Below are positions 1 to 11,862 of a DNA stretch of 64,000 nucleotides, piece by piece. Source of the DNA: DASQZK01 sp963763215 (GTDB taxonomy: Bacteria > Bacteroidota > Bacteroidia > Bacteroidales > GCA-2748055); NCBI GenBank assembly GCA_963763215.1, contig CAVXNX010000025.1, forward strand, positions 1 to 64,000, read 5' to 3'. The position numbers and the translations under genes were made by a program. The notes under the pieces were generated by a model, which had not been told where the DNA came from, did no database searches, and worked only from the letters and a program-made list of their open reading frames with translations. Position 1 is the first letter of the stretch. The number at the start of each line of letters is the position of its first letter.

Positions 1-115
1 CGATGATCCGGTCAATAGTAGCTTCAACCTTTTTTGAAGTCATTTTTTCTGACTTGTTGGATTGACAACTGTATAGCACAGCCAGGCCGATGATGAAGAG
101 AATCCTGTTTTTCAT
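1..115 (-). CDS. Lipoprotein N-terminus, cut by window edge
   Basis: Reading leftward from the ATG at 113-115, the first 38 codons give a short positive start (MKNR), a hydrophobic stretch (ILFIIGLAVLY) and then Ser-Cys-Gln, a lipobox-like site followed by a hydrophilic Ser/Lys-rich tail. This looks like a lipoprotein signal peptide, so the mature protein would be anchored through its Cys. The gene runs off the left end, so no domain is visible and no function can be given. It lies about 90 bases downstream of the GH38 gene on the same strand and could be the next gene of the glycan-degradation cluster. Confidence 0.6.
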   Translation of the reverse strand, partial: MKNRILFIIGLAVLYSCQSNKSEKMTSKKVEATIDRII

Positions 116-204
116 GACTCGGATCGTTTTGTGAATTTCTGAAGGGACCTATTGCTGATCCACTATGAAATACACCTCACGACAGATTAAGTTGACAACG
201 CCTG

Positions 205-3200
205 TCAATTCTGTCTCAGCTTAAAAGCCTTATCGCTGCTGAAATCATCGTAAAGCGCCTGAAGTGAACGAACATGGTCGATATTCCCCTTCACAAGGGT
301 GATGGCCATGATCTTGATATTTTTATTCGTGGGCAGGGTGATATGACCCGCATTGCCGGTCAGGGGAATGGCGTATTTATAGAGGTAACAGTACTGGTAA
401 GCATCGTTTGCCGACGGGTAGGCGATATGACGGTGCGAAGCAAACCAGGCGATATCGTCGCGTTTGGCAAAGGGTTTTTCCATGGAAACCACACCCCGGT
501 CATCGGGCGTCAGCACACGGTTGTAGAACTGCCCCACGAAGCCTTTCCAGTCCTGGATGCCAAGGGTATACGTTTTTCCATCGATGATAAAATCTCCGGA
601 GGTGTCGTTATCGGCAGCGGCCAGGATGTAAAGTTCATTGTAGTCACCTGCGGGAAGTGCGACCTGCTGGCCCTGGCACGTGACGGCATTCAGCATCTCA
701 TCGGCGGTACGGACCGGTTTTAAACCGGACATCCTCGCTGGTGATGATCCCCGGAACCAGTTCGGCGGGCAGGCTGCGGTGACTTTGAAAATCTCCGTCG
801 GCCCGGTTATCATCGAAACTCATGACATCCGTGTTGAAGGGCAGATCGACATACACCTGTTCAGCCGGAGCCGGGCTGTTGTCAAAGGGGGCAAACTTCA
901 CCGCAAAACTGCGGATGGTGAAATGGGAAAGGTCGAATTGGAGTTTGTTTCCGTCAAACTCAGCCGGTCCGGTCCTTTGTTCCTGTCCGTTGACTTCCCA
1001 AGCATCAAGAATTTTACCCGGAAACGTCAGGCTCAGGCCCCTGGCATCTTTACCGAAAAGTTCATTGACCCGGACGATATAAACATCTCCGTGTTCCGCC
1101 TTCTTGAAAGCCATTACCCCGGCTTCCGGCGATGAGACGGAAAGGAAAGAGGTGCTGCTGCCCAGCATTCCCTTATGATGGGTGGCACTGAAAGCCAGCA
1201 GGGGTCTGTTGAAGTATTCACCCTGCAGCGGTGACTTTCCGGCGACCCAATCGCCGGAATGGCTGTATACGCCAAAGCGGAAATGATGAATTCCCCAGTC
1301 CTGCGTCCCCTGGTAAACAAAAGCATTTTCCACACCCGGCGTATAGAGCAAGGTGAGGCGGAGGGTATGATCATCGGGTTTGTCGGAACCGTACTTGCAG
1401 TCTTCCAGAATGGTGACCCCCCGGCTTTTACTTTCGTCGGTCAGGTCAAACCACTGTTTCGAGGGAACCTCGAATTTGTTGGGTTCGTTGGTGCCTCTCT
1501 GAATCGTGCCGGCGCCCAGGTTATAGGTCGCCATCCCGTTTTTCACGGTAAGCGGGAAGGCCGCTTTGAGACTGACCTCCTTCGACTGCCAGTCGACGGT
1601 ATTATCGACCTCCAGCCTTTTCCCGGCCTCACCCGCCGAAAGGCTCAGCACCTGGGTGATCTCCGAATTCCGGCCACTGCGGCTGATTTCCAGCGAAACG
1701 CGAACGGGCCCGGTATCCCGGATCCGGATATGCGCATCGTGGTTCATGCTGTCGATGGGCGGATTTTTCCGGTCATTCCAATCCATATTCCATGCCGGCC
1801 AAAAAGAGGGCTTTTCATGCAAAAATTCGAGAGAAGCCGGTCCGGAGAGCAGTTCCCGGCTCTGCTTTTTATCCCATATGCTGGTGATATCGCCGTCGGG
1901 AGCCACTTCAACCTTATAAAACGCATTCTCGAGGGAATGGGCGGTGACCGAGAGGCCGGTGTTTTTGGCCGGGGCCGTCTGACTTTCCCTGACATCAAAG
2001 ACAGCCATTCCGACCGACGGCACCCGGGCCAGGAAGATGAATTCCAGGATATCCCCGTCTTTTCCGGTAATCTGGGAGGGAACTTCGTGGCCCTTCGCAT
2101 CAAAAACGCGTATGGCAGCCGGCATCCGGGCATATTCGAGCCGGGCGGCAACCACGTCTTCACGGTCGCTGGCCACCGGGTTATATACGATGACGGCCCG
2201 GTCCCTTTGTCCGGGTATCCATCTGCGAGGCGACAGCGCTGACGGAATGTTTCAGACGCCGGCAAAGCCATTGGCGGCGATAAACTCATCATTCCAGGCA
2301 TATTCATAGGCACGCGGTATGGCCGTGCCGGGAAGGATGTCATGAAACTGGCTTCCCAGCACCAGGTTCCACGACCTGTTCAGCTTTATCCAGTGGATAG
2401 ACGGCTGTATTCATCCAGCCAGCAATGCTCGCCAGTTGTTCGGCCGACCCGGCCAGGAGTTCATTTTTCCGGTTCATCCGTTTCATATAGGCTTGCGAGG
2501 TGAGCGATCCGGCACTGTGTTCGATGAGCAAGGAGGTCGCCCGTATATTCGGGAAGCTTTTTCATGATCTCCGGGGTGATATCCTTGTACATCTGGTCGG
2601 AAGAGGTCAGAACGACCCTGAAGCGGCTGTCATCGTGGTGGAGGCTGCCGACGGCATGTCTGACATCGTCGGGCCGTCGGGGCGCCGCCACGGTCTCCGA
2701 CGCCGTAGTACCGGTAATCGAAGGAAATACCGTACTTCAGCTTATCTTCGTTGAGGCGGGCATCCCAGGCGCTGTCGAGATCGAGGCGGGGAACAACGCC
2801 GCCGTTGTAGTTCGTGGCATTGAGGGCAGCGATGATCCCGTTTCCATCAGGACCTTTCCAGATCCCCACATTGAAAGGAACCCCGACAGCCGAGCGCCAG
2901 GTCAGCTTCTGGGTTGAAAAACCCTTCAGCCCGCAATGATGCCAGATGGTCGGCATACTGGCCAGAAAACCGAAACAGTCGGGCAGCATGTAATCTTCGC
3001 TGGTCCGGTCAAATTCCTCCCTGAAAAAATCATTGCCGTAGAGGACCTGGCGGATCAAGGATTCTGACGACGAAACGTTCACTTCACCCTCGTCGACGGA
3101 AGAGCCTGAAACACACCATCTTCCTTGTTTGACGTAATCCTTGACGCGCAGATATAGTTCGGGGTAATATTCTTTCATCATCTGGTACCGCCGTGAACCG

Positions 3201-3448
3201 GTGAAGTTGAAGACATAATCAGGGTATTTCTCAAAGAGCCTGAAATTTTCGACCATGGTGTTCCGGATGAACTTGTTGATGGTGGTGGGATAATCCCAGT
3301 TCCACTCGGTGTCGAGGTGAGCGTACCCGATGGTATACAGGACCTTATCTTTCGTAATGTCGTATGGTTTGCGGTTCTCCAAAGGCTGGGCATTGACCAT
3401 GATGTTAAGGATAACACCGCAGAGGATGAAAAAAGTTCTTTTTTGCAT
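205..3448 (-). CDS. GH38 alpha-mannosidase, frame broken
   Basis: Secreted or periplasmic alpha-mannosidase of family GH38 that would release alpha-linked mannose. The ATG at 3446-3448 opens a signal peptide (MQKRTFFILC... ending VNA|QP). The catalytic domain follows: the zinc-site motif HLDTEWNW (His about residue 44) and the nucleophile Asp in MLPDCFGF (about 157). Further on are the family's SWNLVLGSQFHDILPGTA segment and a long C-terminal beta-sandwich region, roughly 1080 residues in all, normal for bacterial GH38. The reading frame breaks near 2678, 2530, 2385, 2195 and 730. Each time the same protein resumes at once in another frame, so I treat them as probable sequence errors rather than decay. 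It is the downstream member of the minus-strand glycan cluster and, with the GH92 gene at 23-25 kb, gives the locus two mannosidase families. Confidence 0.85.
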
Positions 3449-3729
3449 GGGTCTATCTGTTAACGTAAGTATCGGTTGTTATGTCGGGCGCACCCGTTCC
3501 GGATGCCGGCAGTGCTGTCCTGAACGCGGGTCATCGGCCATGGGGGATGAAAGCTGAAGCAATTGGAAACCGGTTGATGATTCCGCATCGGTCCCGGTAA
3601 AGGCTGCGCCGGTGCAATGTTATGAAAAATATGAAAAAACCGGGCCCTGGCAGACCTTTTTTTCAGTTTTGGCTTACCGGAAAGGATGAATGAGGACCAG
3701 GGGGACCTATTCCTGGGCCGGTCAGGGAA
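3449..3729. other. Intergenic, GH2-like to GH38
   Basis: A 281-base gap between the GH2-like stop and the GH38 start. I see no gene, no clear Bacteroidota promoter pair on the minus strand and no strong hairpin with a T tract. The right part contains A/T runs interleaved with GC-rich blocks but nothing that I can name. Confidence 0.4.
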
Positions 3730-6643
3730 TTACTGAAGAGAGACCTCATACCGGAGAGCATAGGTTCCGTCCTTGATTTTTTTAAACCTGAACCCCGGCA
3801 GCCGGGTTATGCTGTTCCCTTCTTCAAGCACAATATCCCGGTAGGTTTTCCTGTCGAGGATTTTACCTTCCGTGGTCTCGAGGTAAATGACCAGGCTGGC
3901 AAGCCGGCGTTCCCCGAGATGGTGGATCACCGGCCGGATTTCATCGGAAGGACCAAGACCACATCCGCATTGTCACTGCCTGCCCAGGTTTTCTGGAATA
4001 TCATCCGGTTAACAAAGTAAGAGAGTTTCGGATGTCCCAGGTCATCCACCAGCGGCTTTTTGTAGGTCGCCATATTGGGTCCGCCGTGAAGGCAGCACCA
4101 GGAAAACCCGTCATAGCCCAGAAGAACCTGCTTTTTCATGGATTCCCAGGCTGAGAAAGCCTGCCAGCCCTGGCTCGCTTTCCATTCGTCGGTAGTCAGC
4201 CGGCGGCCGATGCTGCCCTTGTCATAATCCCATTCATAGGATTGAAGGAGATACCAGGGTTTGCCCTTGCAAAGATCCCAGTTTGGCTGGGCGGTGGATT
4301 CTTCATGTTCGAAATTGAAATACGCCTTATCATGTGCGGCCAGGCATGAAGCGGCGAAGGCATTGGGCATCGTGCGGATGGACGACCAGTCGGCCCCGTA
4401 ACCGCTGTAGGCATCCTGACCTCCGCGGGTGACCATCGGGGCATTGTATTCGGGTACCGGGACGATGTCGTTGCCCTTGTAATCTTTGGTTCCTTCGTAA
4501 TTGGCGTACCAGGTATGGGTCCAGAAGGTCGTCAGACTGATCAGCCGGCTCGAATCGGTGTCATGAATGGCATGATAGGTTTTCCGGATGAAATCTTCAG
4601 TATCGGAAATATCATGGGTTTTAAAGCGGTTGGGATGATTACTGGCTTCCCAGATCACGATGGAGGGATGATTGAAGACCTGTTCCATGTATTGGGGATA
4701 ACCTTTCAGGTCGATGTTCCAGGCCTCGCCTTCACGTGTCCATCCTGCCGTGGTCCATATCAGGGCAATGCCCATTTGGTCGGCCAGCTCGGCATACCGG
4801 GGATCGTTGATTCCGGATGTCGTGTCCATCACGGCATGAACATGCATACGCAGCAGGTTGGCGCCCATTTTCCGGATCATGAGCATTTCTTCGGCCACGA
4901 CCGGCCACGGTGCACACCGGGTGTATTTGGCCATGGTTTCGACCGGGGTTCTGAAGCCCATGATCTGCGCCCCGTTGAGCATGGCGGCTTTGCCGTTGAG
5001 GTAAAAGAAGCCGTCGTGCTGGGATAGTGTCCGTATACCCGTGGTGGTCATGTAATCATCCACAGGATGGCCTTCATGGTCCTTCAGGATCACTTCCACC
5101 CTGTACAGTCTCGGATCATCGCAGGTCCAGAGGGCCGGTGAATTCACGGGTACCTTCACGGTAAACGCATTCAGAACCCGCGGTCTGACACTGACCGGTT
5201 GTTCCACCGTGGCAACCTTTTCTCCTTCCTCAGGATACCAGGGATAATAATTGATTTCAAGGGAACCTTCAAAGTAGCGTTCACCCTCATAGCGGATATT
5301 CACCTGGTTCACCTGCACCGCCTGTTCAGACAGGGTACCGGTATGCACGAAGACCCCTTCGATCATGCACGGGCCGGTGAGCACGAGGGCCGTTCTGCCC
5401 AGGAACCAGCCAATGTTCTGATCCGTTGGTGAATGTATGGTTGGCGATGTGGAATGATAGGCTCTCACCCTGATGGCAATCAGATTGGCGCTGTTCTTCC
5501 TGAGGTACCTCGTGATGTCGAGGACCTGGGGATGTCGGGTATTGATCACGGCAGCGACCTGCCCGTTGATCCAGACTTCTCCGCCCGGATCCAGGGTTTC
5601 CATCTGGAGCACAGCCTTTTCAAAATCACCGGCATAGACCTGCTTGCGGAGAAAATAATCCTCGCCGGCTTCTTCCAGTCCCCCGTGCACGGCAGGAAGG
5701 TCGACACTATCCCAGGATTGATCATTGAAGTCCGGATTCTGCCAGCCCTCCGGCGAAGGTTTCGGCTCGAAATCTTCGTCCATCGCCACGGAGAAGGTAT
5801 AGGGTTTCAGAACATTTCCCGTGGGAGTATACCTGAACAGCTTCACATCATCGACAGACACCAGCCCGTGCGATTTCATGATCATCCGGGTAACCGATGC
5901 CGCGGAGCTATCGGCCATGGGGATATAATCCTGAAGAAGTTGTCCGTCGAGATAAAGGTTGAAACGTTTCCCTGTGAAATCGCCTTCGACCATGACGGAC
6001 CGCCAGTCATGGGTCCCCGTCTCCGCCGTCAGTTTCTTTCCGGCGCTCAGGCAGCTGATTGCATCATGGGAGAGAACGAGATGGATGGCGGTGTTGTGGT
6101 CGTTGTCAAGGTCAAGGATACATTCAGCGCCCTGCGGGAACATAAAATCGGGCCTTCAACATGAACCGCCAGTTCAGGCTGTCGACCTGCCGCATAACCG
6201 AGGCATCGGACAATTCAAGAGCCCCGCCGGTCAGTTTCATTCCCGGGGTCTCATTAGCCATGACGACAAGGCAGCCTCCTTTTCCCTTTCTTCGCCTTCC
6301 CGGTATCCATAAGCTTTCCAGCCATCCAGGCTGAGGGTCCGTCTGACCCGGGTCAGCGGCTGGGGTTTGAGGTTTTCCAGGAGATCCTTAACCTCGCGAC
6401 CGGAGACAATGGTATTATCCAATCGCGGATCTTTGAAAAAACGTGAGGCATAATCTCGCATAGGCATCCAAAAACCGGATCCGGCCCGGCGTATCCATCC
6501 ATTCTTCAGGACCTTTGAAATCGGTTATCCCATTAGCGGCCGTATCGGAGGTGAAATAGCGCATTTCGAACGTGCTGCTTCGGCGATTGGGCAAAAAGGC
6601 AACCACCGGATAAAAGGAGAAAGAGTAATAACCAGTTTTTCAT
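3730..6643 (-). CDS. GH2-like glycoside hydrolase, frame broken
   Basis: Large exported enzyme of the GH2 clan (about 970 residues reconstructed). The ATG at 6641-6643 starts a clear signal peptide (MKNWLLLFLLLSGGCLFAQ). A lectin-like sandwich region with paired Trp/Asp motifs comes next, then the GH2 sugar-binding domain (FNDQSWDSVDLP; EVWINGQ), an Ig-like domain (DDPRLYRVEV...) and the TIM barrel (KMGANLLRMHVHAVMD). At the usual acid/base position the sequence reads NHPSIVIWEASNHPN, so the normal Asn-Glu is Asn-His. A Glu-rich strand (YFNFEHEES) occupies the nucleophile region. The substrate cannot be assigned; GH2 includes beta-galactosidases, glucuronidases and mannosidases. Frame breaks lie near 6590, 6460, 6235, 6150 and 3945, each with immediate resumption of the same protein. 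Confidence 0.75.
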
Positions 6644-6830
6644 TCTTGTTGGTTTGTGTTGCAAAGATACGGAAAGAAGAGCAGGGAAAAGAGTTTACAT
6701 ATTGCCGGCCAATGAGCGCTCATGGTGCATATCATTTTTACCTGTTGAACAGTCGGCTGGGGCCGGGAAGGCTTACTTGTTAATTCCTTGTTTAACTTTT
6801 GGCTGGCAAAATGATGGAGCCGACCATGGA

Positions 6831-8069
6831 TTATTGAATAACGATTTTCCCTGAATATACATCATCCGAATTATTCACCTGGATCAAATAGATGCCCTTT
6901 GGAACATTTGAAATATCGATGTTTACGGGATCATCAACCGGCCGGGTTGAAAATAGCTTTTTTCCCATGAGGTTGAAAATCGCGAGTGTTGACCTCTCAG
7001 GTATGTCAGTCAGTGAAAAAAGTCCTGTTGACGGATTGGGAAAGATGTTAATATCCGGAACGATACGCGGAGATCGAGATCCCATTGAATTGCTAATCGG
7101 GCCGATGTACTTTTTGGCCACGACCAGGTTGGAAAATTTGATATAACTCGAAGGGGCTTTGGGATCATCATGGTAAAATTCAAACCAGAGCCAGTTCAGG
7201 TTCAGACCGGCATCCGTTCTCCATTGAAAACCTTCAAAAGGCGCATCATCCGGATTATTGTACCACCTGTCTTTCAGCCAATGTCCATTGGGGAAACCGG
7301 GTCCCCAATGCCCTACTTCCACGCCATCCTGCCAGACCTCAAGCTCGCCATTGTGAGCCGTGACAGGATTATTCAGCCTGATCATGATTTCGATGCACAT
7401 CCACTGGTCCAGATGATCGACAGGTGCAGTGGAAGCCGCAGGTTTTTGATGGTCGGTCCTGCCCTCATTGATCATCGGATTGCCGTAGCAGGTTTCACCG
7501 CCGTTGAAACTGTGCATGCCGCCCCAGTAAAGGTAAGTATCCATACCGGGCGGGTCAGATTGTTGCCAGACATTTTCATACGCGATGCTGATCCGGCTGC
7601 TGCCCAGTCCGCAGGTCCCTGCCCGTGGATAGGGATAGTCGATTGCCGGATGATAACCTCCAACCCAAACCGATTCATGATGGAAATAACCACGGGATAA
7701 TGAGGGATATTTCACGTAATACCGTACATATATCGTACTGTCGAAACCCGGGGAAAACTTTTTGAACAGATAGCCGCCGTCGTTCACTCCGCCGGTTATA
7801 CTGGTCATTTTCAAAGAGTAGGGTCCGTTGCTTCCCGGAGGAATGTCGGTATCCAGTGTCATCCCTTCCGTGTTCTGTTTATCATTGTATCGCGCCAGGA
7901 TATTGACCATGCCCTCGTTGAACTTCTCCACAAAAAGGACATTCTGGTCATTCTCAATCCCGACGTCATTCGGCCAGGAATTCGCCAATTGGGCCTGAAC
8001 TAATCTGGCGGATAAGACAAGAATGGTCAAAAAGACAAAACAAATCAAATTTTTGATTGGCATTTTCAT
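6831..8069 (-). CDS. Secreted T9SS protein, sandwich-like
   Basis: Intact 412-residue exported protein. The signal peptide (to about residue 27, ...VQAQ) is followed by a roughly 290-residue region rich in aromatic beta-strands (FDSTIYVRYYVKYPSL; NGELEVWQDGVEVGHWG; WLWFEFYHDD; IKFSNLVVAKKYIG). This has the look of a concanavalin-like jelly roll, as in several polysaccharide lyase families. The last ~75 residues are a textbook T9SS type A sorting domain (INIFPNPSTG..., GKKLFSTRPV, KGIYLIQV, GKIVIQ), so the product should be exported across the outer membrane and attached to the surface or released. It sits 18 bases downstream of the DUF4350-type gene, so co-transcription is likely. Lyase activity is only a guess from the fold impression; I cannot assign a family. 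Confidence 0.75.
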   Translation of the reverse strand: MKMPIKNLICFVFLTILVLSARLVQAQLANSWPNDVGIENDQNVLFVEKFNEGMVNILARYNDKQNTEGMTLDTDIPPGSNGPYSLKMTSITGGVNDGGYLFKKFSPGFDSTIYVRYYVKYPSLSRGYFHHESVWVGGYHPAIDYPYPRAGTCGLGSSRISIAYENVWQQSDPPGMDTYLYWGGMHSFNGGETCYGNPMINEGRTDHQKPAASTAPVDHLDQWMCIEIMIRLNNPVTAHNGELEVWQDGVEVGHWGPGFPNGHWLKDRWYNNPDDAPFEGFQWRTDAGLNLNWLWFEFYHDDPKAPSSYIKFSNLVVAKKYIGPISNSMGSRSPRIVPDINIFPNPSTGLFSLTDIPERSTLAIFNLMGKKLFSTRPVDDPVNIDISNVPKGIYLIQVNNSDDVYSGKIVIQ

Positions 8070-8087
8070 GAGTGACCCGGATTGTCC

Positions 8088-8877
8088 TTATTTGGTTTTC
8101 GAAAGCAAATAGTTACAAAGGTTAGCGGCCGCCTTCTTATTGTCGAAATCCTTTGGCAACCGGTTATGATCGATATACTCATTATAAACCCAGGGATCAC
8201 CGATGGCAAGAACAAAGCCCTTTCCGAAACGGGTTTCCGCGATGATGGGATTGTCTCCATCTTTTAAAACCGCTTTAGTCTTCCCTCCGGTCGTGATCGA
8301 AGCGACCTCCTTCATGTAGATTTTGGACACGCCTTTAAACAGCGGATGATCCGGCAGGTTGGTCTCGGCCCCCATCTCCCAGTTATTTCCCGTGACCGGG
8401 TTCAGTGTCACGGGATTGAACTGAAATCCGAACACCCGGGCAAGCGCATTGAGATGGGTAAACTCACAGTTCGGGCCGTCGTTTGCCATCAGGAGAAGCA
8501 CTCCGCCGCCTTTCACCCACGTTTATGATCGCCTGGATATCCCCGGGCAGGATGTAATTGGGATGCGGATTTTCCGATGTCGTATCGGGATCAACAATGA
8601 TGTAGACATCCACATCCGAAAGATTTTTTTTCGTGGGTGCTGAGGAAACCGTGACGAGCCGGGCCCCTTTCTCTCTGAAAATCGCCCCAAGCTGTGAAAA
8701 ACCGCTGTTTGCAGTGTCGTCCCAGGTATAATGGAAGACTTCATGCGTTTTGGGGTTCGTTTCATGATTGAACCAGTTGTCGAGGCCCACCGTTTTCTGA
8801 GCGTGGACCTGCACCGTGAAAAAGAACGCCAACACTGCTATAGCAGTGCTCTTGATTGCCAGGTTTCTGTATTTCAT
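8088..8877 (-). CDS. DUF4350-type (GATase1-like) exported protein
   Basis: About 262 residues with a signal peptide (...FFTVQVHAQ). The core has the pattern of the DUF4350 / class I glutamine-amidotransferase-like domain often attached to GH88/GH105 unsaturated rhamnogalacturonyl hydrolases in Bacteroidota: TVGLDNWFNHE, FHYTWDDTANSGFS, VYIIVDPDTTSENPHPNY, GGGVLLLMAND, GKGFVLAIGDPWVYNEY. Here it stands alone, without the hydrolase barrel. One frame break lies near 8520; the part after it begins WVKGGGVLL. It lies between the GH172 gene (52 bases upstream) and the T9SS sandwich gene (18 bases downstream), so it is probably part of one transcript. Family identity comes from motif memory and the biochemical role of this domain is unknown. 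The pairing points weakly to pectin-type substrates. Confidence 0.65.
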
Positions 8878-8929
8878 ATTTTTGTCAGTTAAAAGTTTTG
8901 TCTTTTTTCAATGTCATCTTTCTTCATCC

Positions 8930-10118
8930 TCAATTAATCTCCAGCTCCCGCCATCCCGGGAATTCAGGGAATTTCGCATGCGGTTCTTCCTGGTACCAGA
9001 AGCACACCGAGGAGATATCGGAGTGCTGTGGAAGATAACGCCCGTCCTTGTGCCAGCCCAGGTCCTGGATGGTGATCCTGAGATCTTTTTCAAAGCGCAC
9101 CGGATCCATGATATGCCAGCGGTATAGCCCGAAACGCTGCATCACGTTGTAATGGCCGTCGCCCCGGATGACCTGGGGAAGTCCGCTGTAAGAGGTACAG
9201 AATTCCGTGTACTCGGTTCTGGTCACGCCGGCGGCATTGGTCTGCCGGGTGTCGAAATCATACGAACCACAAAAGTAATCTTCCGTTCCGGTTCCGCAAA
9301 TCGTGGGGTATTCCTTGTCTCCATCGATGTAGAATTTGATCTCGCCTTCACCCCACCAGCCGTTGTTATGGACACCCCAGGCCAGGTAAACGCCGACGTA
9401 CTGTCCTTTGCCTTTGATCCCGTCGACAATGGTATATACCGAATTCTCATCAGGGTTCTCCCGCCTGAATTGTGCATGGAAATAACCGGCATCGACAGGG
9501 ACGTCAGTCAGTGTGTAGTCGACCTGGTAGAAAAGAGTCATGGGATCTTTATCGTCGATATTTTCCATGGTGATCCGGCATTTTTTGCGGAAACGGCATC
9601 ACCCAATAGGAGTTGAAAGCGCTGCCGGGGTTGACGCAGACAGCCAGCGAGTTCACCGGGGCATACTGGTTCCAGCCCATGCAGAAAAAATCGCCGACGG
9701 GGCATTCGACTGATGGTTCGGTTTCATCGTCCCAGTAAATCCGGAGAATCGAGAACCTCCAGTTCCCGGTCGGTGTCATCCAGATATGCTGGATGGCTCC
9801 GGGGCCTTCCATTTCGGCGATGGTCAGGGTTTGCCCGGGCTGAATTCTGACATACGGGTTCACTTTCCAGCCCTTTCCGAGGTCCCGGGCTGCCCAGGCG
9901 GCATTGGCCTTATTGGGAGTGTCTTTGTCGGCCGGATCCGCCATTCCGCCCCGGCCTTTTTCACCGGTGAAATTTTCCGGGCTGATGGACCGTGTTTTCG
10001 CATCCGACATCCGGTAAAGGTTACCCATGTTCATTTCCAGTCCGTTGAAAGGCTTCTGGGAGAAAACGCCTGTTAACATAAAACAGGCCATTCCGGCAAT
10101 GAAAGCGATTTTTTTCAT
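8930..10118 (-). CDS. GH172 (DUF2961) glycosidase
   Basis: Exported DUF2961 enzyme, now family GH172, whose characterised members act on fructofuranosyl or arabinofuranosyl linkages. The signal peptide (MKKIAFIAGMACFMLTGVFSQ) precedes the family features: an early NLYRMSDAKTRSIS-type segment, GPGAIQHIWMT, the strand LRIYWDDETEPSVECPVGDFF, and the hallmark IKFYIDGDKEYPTICGTGTEDYF near residue 290, which carries acidic residues of the active site. The length of about 396 residues fits single-domain members. One frame break lies near 9570, between NSYWVMPF and MENIDDKDP. The gene is 106 bases downstream of sulfatase A on the same strand. Substrate within this locus is unknown; arabinan or other furanoside side chains would fit but this is inference. 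Confidence 0.85.
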
Positions 10119-10224
10119 GGTTCGTGTTTTGAAGGTAGACTATTTCAGTTATTTCATCATTCAACTATACTGCTGCTTCGCAAGGCAGGTTAAATTCCGG
10201 TACCCCCGCACATCGCTGACCCTC

Positions 10225-11792
10225 TCAGTACCGGCCCTTCAGCCTGGCCGCCATCATCCTGGCCTGCCCTTCTCCGAGACGACCTTTTAGAACGTTCCGA
10301 AGTTCTAATTCTGAACGATTATTGACAAGTGTATCCAGCATGAATTTCTGTTTCCTAAAGGCGGCCGCAGTAATGCTGTCGGGGTTGACAAGGCCGAAAA
10401 GGGTCGCCCGCATTTCGTCTCGGACCTCTGTAAATCGAGGTTCCGCAGCCAGGTTATCCTTTTCTCCCGGATCGTTTTCGAGGTTGAAAAGGGCCTCGCC
10501 GTACGCGGTAAAATACAAATATTTCCAGTTGCCTTTCCTGATCATGAACGATCCTGTGCAATTGCCCTCCGAATGGTTCTCGGCGTACACGGTATTTTCC
10601 GTTTCCGGGTCGCCGTCGTGAAAGAAACGGTTCAGGGATTTCCCCCGGAGGTATGCCGGCTTGTCGATCCCGGCAAAATCGAGCAACGTTGGCGTCAGGT
10701 CGATCTGGGCAACCGGGGTCCCGATACCGGCGTTCCTGCAGGAATTCCGGGACCTTCCATGACCAGGGGGATCCGGATGGCACAGTCGTAGAGGTTATTC
10801 TTTAGCCACAGCCCATGTTCACCCAGGCTCTCCCCGTGATCGGAAGTATAGATGATCAGCGTATTCCCGTATTGGCCCGATTCGCGGAGCGACAGGATCA
10901 CCCGCCCGATCATGGCATCCAGTTCAGTGATCATCCCATAGTACGCTGCGCGCGCCCGCCGTTCCTTATCACCGCCAAACGGGATGTCAATCTGTTTGAA
11001 ATACCGCAATTCCCGGTAAACCTCGTTTATGTTTTCGATCTCGTTTGGTGTGACATCAGGCATGTCGACCCGGGTGGGATAATAGGAATTGAACGTCGAA
11101 TCCATGGCGGTAAAGGGCGGATGCGGGGTATTGTATCCGAGGTACAAGAGCCAGGGCCGTTGACGGGTTCCGGCATGCCCGGTGATGAATTCCACGGCAT
11201 CACGGGTGACCTCCAGGTCATGGCCGTTAAAATCCTTCCGTATGGAACCGTCGATAATTTTCCGTTCGTCGACCCGGTAGCAAAGGGGCATCCTGAACAG
11301 GGAGGTGATATCCGGGTGATACTTGTGCCCGTTCTGTCCGGGGGAGGAATCAAAACCCAGGGGAAGCGTATCATCCAGGTCCAGTTTGCCGAAGGCACGG
11401 GTATCGTAGCCATGGTCCCGGAAATAGGTTCCCCATACCGGATAGGCCCCGTCCCACACGGTGCTGTTGCCGTATGAGCCCACATCCGAAGCGTACATGC
11501 CTGTCATCAGGCTGGCTCTGCCCGGGACACAAACAGGCGACCCGGAATAGGCCGCGTGAAATACGGCTCCTTCCCGGGCCAGTTGATCGAGATTCGGGGT
11601 CCTCACAAAGGGATGCCCCTCGTAACCCATATATTTAAACGCATGTTGATCGGAACAGATGAAAAGTATATTCGGCCGTTCTCCCGCCAATCTTCCATTG
11701 GTACCTGAACCCATGAGAGCCAGACTCCCTAACCCGGCAAATAGTGCGGGTGAAAACCATCCCGTTCCCGAAATTTTTTTCCCTGACAACAT
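10225..11792 (-). CDS. Type I sulfatase A
   Basis: Arylsulfatase-family enzyme that would remove sulfate esters from carbohydrates. After an exported-type N-terminus come ERPNILFICSDQH (metal-binding Asp) and the maturation signature SPVCVPGRASLMTG. Its Cys must be converted to formylglycine, consistent with the CxPxR rule of anaerobic sulfatase maturases. Later motifs are FGKLDLDD, NTPHPPF and YTSDHGESLGEHGLW (Asp-His metal ligands), then a C-terminal subdomain with NWKYLYF and LFNLENDPGEKDNLA. The total of about 520 residues is normal. A single frame break lies near 10695. No maturase is in the window. It follows sulfatase B with a 95-base gap and precedes GH172, and the two sulfatases together suggest a sulfated glycan. 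Confidence 0.88.
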
Positions 11793-11862
11793 AGACTTAA
11801 TTCCTAAAATGGTCCTGTTTCCCTGTTCTTCATTATTTTCATCACTCCCATCGCATCACTTT

